The position numbers and the translations under genes are program-made. From the NCBI GenBank assembly GCA_015680905.1, contig CM027379.1:101979001-102043000 (forward strand): a stretch of DNA of 64,000 nt, given 5' to 3'. A model generated the notes under the pieces. It saw nothing but the letters and a program-made list of their open reading frames with translations, was not told the DNA's origin and made no database searches. The first letter of the stretch is position 1. Every line of letters begins with the position of its first letter. Positions 60,646-64,000 of this stretch are shown here, in pieces. This stretch comes from Coptis chinensis (Eukaryota; Streptophyta; Magnoliopsida; Ranunculales; Ranunculaceae).

Positions 60646-61428
60646 CTAGAAAGGCTCTAATATCACGGACAGTCTGTGGTATATAGGTAGAGTCGCTATC
60701 TTATCTAGTTTGGCCTTATCTACTTCGATGCCATCACTAGATACAATGTGCCCTAGCACGATTCCCTTTTTTACCATGAAATGACATTTTTCCCAATTCA
60801 AAACCAGACTCTTCTCTTCACACCGTGTCAAAACCTTAGATAGATTAGACAGGCAGTCAGTGAAAGAGTCTCCATAGATAGAAAAATCATTTATGAATAC
60901 TTCCATGAAATACTCTACCATGTCACTAAATATATGAAGCATACACCGCTGGAAGGTACTAGGAGCATTACAAAGGCCAAAAGGCAATCGTTTATAGGCG
61001 TATGTTCCAAAAAGACATGTGAAGGTATTCTTTTCATGGTCATCAATATCAATAATAATTTGGAAATAACCAGAGTAGCCATCCAAAAAATAGTAAAAAG
61101 CATGACCAGCTAGACGTTTTAGCATCTGATCTATAAAGGGTAAAGGAAAATGATCCTTTCGTGTCATGGCATTTAAACGTCTATAATCGATATAGATTCG
61201 CCATTTCATAGGACCATGTGTTGCAACATATTCACCCTTGGCATTACGTACCATGGTAATCCCTGATTTCTTAGGAACTACATGAATGGGACTTACCCAT
61301 TCGCTATCAGAGATTGGGTATATGATACCCGCATCGAGTAACCGTAAGACTTCTTCCCTGACCACCTCTTTCATGGCAGGGTTCAAGCGACGCTGAGGTA
61401 AACGAGAAGTCTTTGCGTTATCCTCCAA
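60646..61428 (-). other. Athila-type reverse transcriptase region of pol, fossil
   Basis: It carries the Ty3/gypsy reverse transcriptase series: IYPISDSEWVSPIHVVPKK, WRIYIDYRRLN, FPLPFIDQMLKRLAG, FFLDGYSGY-like block, RLPFGLCNAPSTFQRCM, LVLNWEKCHFMV and GIVLGH. Sequence style is that of Athila/Tat elements. It is part of the broken element described above. Confidence 0.85.
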
Positions 61429-61605
61429 ATGGATACGATGAGTGCAAACATTAGGGTCAATTCCCTTAATGTCAGCTAGGGACTAACCAATCGCAGAACG
61501 ATGTTCCCTAATCACCCTGATCAAACGTGTCTCTTCCTTCTTAGATAACAGAGAATATATAATTACCGGATGACTATCATCCAGATCGAGTTGAATATAT
61601 TTTAA

Positions 61606-62541
61606 CTAAAAAAGAAGAGGTTTAAGCACCGGGGTGGAAGGAATGTCGATAAATGCTTCTGGAGGGTCCTCATCTTGAGTAATGAATACTTGCTTAGGCA
61701 GTAGGTCTTCAAACTCAGTAGATGGAGCAACAGAAAGGTCTACGATAGGTGTAGACTCAAAGATGGTATTGACTTCCTCTAAATAGGAGTCATCGACAAA
61801 ATCTGAACTTCTAAAAGAAAGGAATTTATGCATATGGTTTTCTGGAAATGTGTTATTAAAGTAATCTTGAGCTAAGCTCTCTATCATGCTAACCTCCTCA
61901 TCTATAGACGAATTTGGTAACTGTTTTATCATTTTAAAAACATTTACCTCAACAGAAAGATGGCCAAAAGATAAGGACATCGAACTATCGCAGTAATTTA
62001 TAAGCGTGTTGGAAGTCGCCAAGAAGGGACGCCCTAAGATGATCGGAACAGAGTCGTTAACGACTTCTGTATCGAGGATTACAAAATCAGCAGGATAGTA
62101 GAAATCCTGAACCTTAACAAGCACATTTTCGACCACACCCTCAGGATACTTAATAGACCGATCCACTAATTGCAACGTCATTTGAGTAGGTTGCATCTCT
62201 TGTAGACCTATTTGTTTGTGTAAATAATACGGGAGTAAGTTAACACTCACCCCCAGGTCTAGTAAAGCAGTGGTCGTGTGGGAATCTCCTAAGGTGCATT
62301 GTACAGTAGGACGACCAGGGTCCTTGTACTTAACGATTCTATTATGTTCTAATAAAGTTGGAAACTGTTCAATTAGAAAGGCGTCTTTAGGAATATTTGT
62401 CTTACACCTAGTCGTGCACAACTCTTTAAGAAACTTAGCGTGGTAAGGTAATTTTTTAATTGCTTCAAGAAAGGGTAGGTTTATCGTTAGATTTTTGAAA
62501 ACTTTCCTAATCTCGTCATAGTTTGTATCCTTGTTTAACAT
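61606..62541 (-). other. Athila-type protease region, fossil
   Basis: A long frame contains a retropepsin-like block (TTALLDLGVSVNLLPYYLHK) followed by LQLVDRSIKYPEGVVENVLV and FVILDTE...PIILGRPFLAT, the standard plant Ty3/gypsy protease layout. It lies between gag and reverse transcriptase. Confidence 0.8.
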
Positions 62542-62952
62542 AACTAGTCTCTGGGGAAATGGTGGTTTCTCTCTATATTTAGTGTATGGATCAACTGGAT
62601 GTCTAACCTTGGCTTTCTGTTTCTTAGGTTGTGGTTTAACTGGTACCTATACAGGGGTAGGCTCTTCAGTTTCTATTTCGGTATCTAGTTCAATCTCCAG
62701 TGTAAGGACTACGTGTGGGGTAACTATAGGCATAGTTATGTTGTTATCAACCACTCTCCCAGAATGGAGAGTGGTGATGGCATTTAGCTCACCTACGTTT
62801 GCATTTTTCGTACTAGTATTATCGTTCAACTCAAAGGCTGTGTTTGTTGTTTTAGGATTAGGTATTGCTTGACCTGGAAACACACCTTTTAGTTGTACTT
62901 TCTCTTGTGCTAACTGCTGTAAGGAAAGTTGGATGGCTTGTAAAATCTGTTG

Positions 62953-63981
62953 TTAAGATTGCATAAATGCATCGAAATAATCCGGTTGTGGAGGAATAGT
63001 TGTTACAGGTTGTTTGACAGGAACTATGTCACGTTGATCATTAATGGGTGGGTTGTGATAGTTATTATTATTAACCGGAATGATACCTCTATTAGCATTA
63101 TAATTATTATTGTTATAATTATTATAATTACCCTGACCTTGTCCTTGTCGTGGTGGAGCTTGGTTATAATTGTTTGCTTGCCTAACATTTTGATTATTAA
63201 ACCCTAGAGGTGTTACTTGTTGATTATTTCTCCAACTGAAGTTGGGATATTGTCTCCAAGGGGCATTAGGAATAGGATAACTATTAATTGAGCAAACATT
63301 ATCTTGTTGTGATTGTTGTTGTTCATAGGCGAGAGGACAATAGGAGTCGGGATGCTCTGGACTCAAACATAAATTACATGGATTGGAGTTGACATTCATG
63401 ACAGGGATATGCTTTTGTTGAACAGAAATAGCCTTTACCTTTTTAGTGAGAGATTCAATTAAAATTTTAAGTTCAGGATCGGGTTTCATCTCAAACATAC
63501 CAGCGGCCTTAACTGTTGTAGAAGAACTAGCGGAACGGGAGATGTCGTCACTACCTCCCCAATTATTATTACGCTTAGTTTGATCTTCTAAAAATTTATA
63601 AGCCTCTGAGGCTCCCTTACTGAGGAAACTACCCCCATTCATTATATCAAGCACCTCTTTGTGGTGGTGTAATGTACCCTTGAAAAAAAGGCAACGAACT
63701 AACGTGTCTTTCGCGAAGTTATGGTGTGGACACTCTATAAGAAGATCGGTGAAATGATTCCAAGCCTCTAAAAATAATTTATGAGGATTCTGTCAAAAGA
63801 AATGAATCTTGGAAAGCGTTTCATCTGTCTTCAGTGGTGGGTAAAAATATTTTATAAATAGTTGAACAAATTTGGCCCACGAGTCCGCAGAATTAGGCGC
63901 TTGGGCAGTTAACCAAGATGCGGCCTTATCAGTTAGGGTGAAAGGAAATACCCTCTGTTTAATTTGTTCAGTACCAACCAT
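62953..63981 (-). other. Athila-type gag region, fossil
   Basis: Frames on the minus strand include the plant retrotransposon gag block (RVFPFTLTDKAASWL, WAKFVQLFIKYFYPP) and a later part with CNLCLSPEHPDSYCP, a zinc-finger-like motif, and a glutamine/asparagine-rich tail. The beginning of gag lies beyond the right edge. Confidence 0.8.
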
Positions 63982-64000
63982 AGGATGGTGGAATGTAGTA

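Larger units (their letters stand above)
51544..64000 (-). mobile_element. Athila-type Ty3/gypsy retrotransposon, incomplete in window, broken
   Basis: The element lies on the minus strand and runs off the right edge; its 5' LTR is outside. From its 5' side in view: gag (to about 62950, with an asparagine-rich stretch near 63050-63130), aspartic protease (about 62540-61610), reverse transcriptase (about 61430-60650), RNase H (to about 60250), integrase (about 60245-58731, with a zinc-binding start and a DDE core), a long 3' region with extra frames (57630-54870), and the 3' LTR. This order, the RT sequence type and the 5.7-kb region between pol and LTR fit the Athila/Tat group. It has several breaks across pol and gag but long stretches stay open, suggesting moderate age. 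It is inserted into a copia fossil. Without the other LTR no age can be computed. Confidence 0.9.

Noticed and set aside
58600-64000. Plus-strand frames over the right end, including the one at 62531-62872
   Set aside because: They are complements of Athila-type gag and pol, which are recognisable on the minus strand.
1-64000. CRISPR arrays, bacterial operons, riboswitches or a new immune-type system
   Set aside because: Splice sites, plant gene families and plant transposons show nuclear plant DNA; no spaced direct-repeat array or prokaryotic gene is present.

Overview
This is an AT-rich nuclear window from a flowering plant, most likely a eudicot. The evidence is spliced plant genes and gene relics (telomere-repeat-binding MYB-histone protein, class II trehalose-phosphate synthase, CDPK, vacuolar H+-pyrophosphatase, serine carboxypeptidase-like, F-box), a MULE, L1-type LINEs, an Athila-like Ty3/gypsy element, a Ty1/copia relic and Helitrons. 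The species cannot be named from sequence alone.

Only one host gene looks whole: a six-exon TRB4/TRB5-type gene on the minus strand (43224..50130). It predicts 292 residues in the order MYB domain, linker-histone (GH1) domain, C-terminal alpha-helical segment, with every splice junction in phase. Its fourth intron holds a 5'-truncated LINE with a 15-bp target-site duplication. About 300 bp upstream of its start codon lies a copia fossil, itself split by an Athila-type element that runs off the right edge.

The rest is a mosaic of decayed host-gene pieces and transposons. From left: a broken MULE (1..~3838); a Helitron with both ends (3916..7269, minus) carrying TPS and CDPK pieces; a Tourist-like MITE (7466..7878); then an array of plus-strand gene fragments from about 8 to 33 kb (eIF3c, an unrecognised two-exon fragment, CDPK, SCPL, a RING E3, proteasome RPT6, a DEAD-box helicase) mixed with termini of a second Helitron-like family. 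Next come a LINE relic, an RNase H relic, a second Helitron with both ends (36294..39986, plus) carrying vacuolar H+-PPase exons, an F-box pseudogene, a second LINE piece, a solo LTR (41138..41900), and an inverted, internally deleted second copy of the DEAD-box fragment.

The main result of the hunt is the Helitron pair. Both begin with TC after an A, end with a perfect hairpin, an 8-nt spacer and CTAG before a T, share a recognisable 5' end, and carry host exons in the sense orientation. The window therefore reads as a record of repeated gene-fragment capture by rolling-circle transposons. The elements are individually classifiable, so it is not an unknown class of system. All statements come from reading the sequence; no database search or folding was run.
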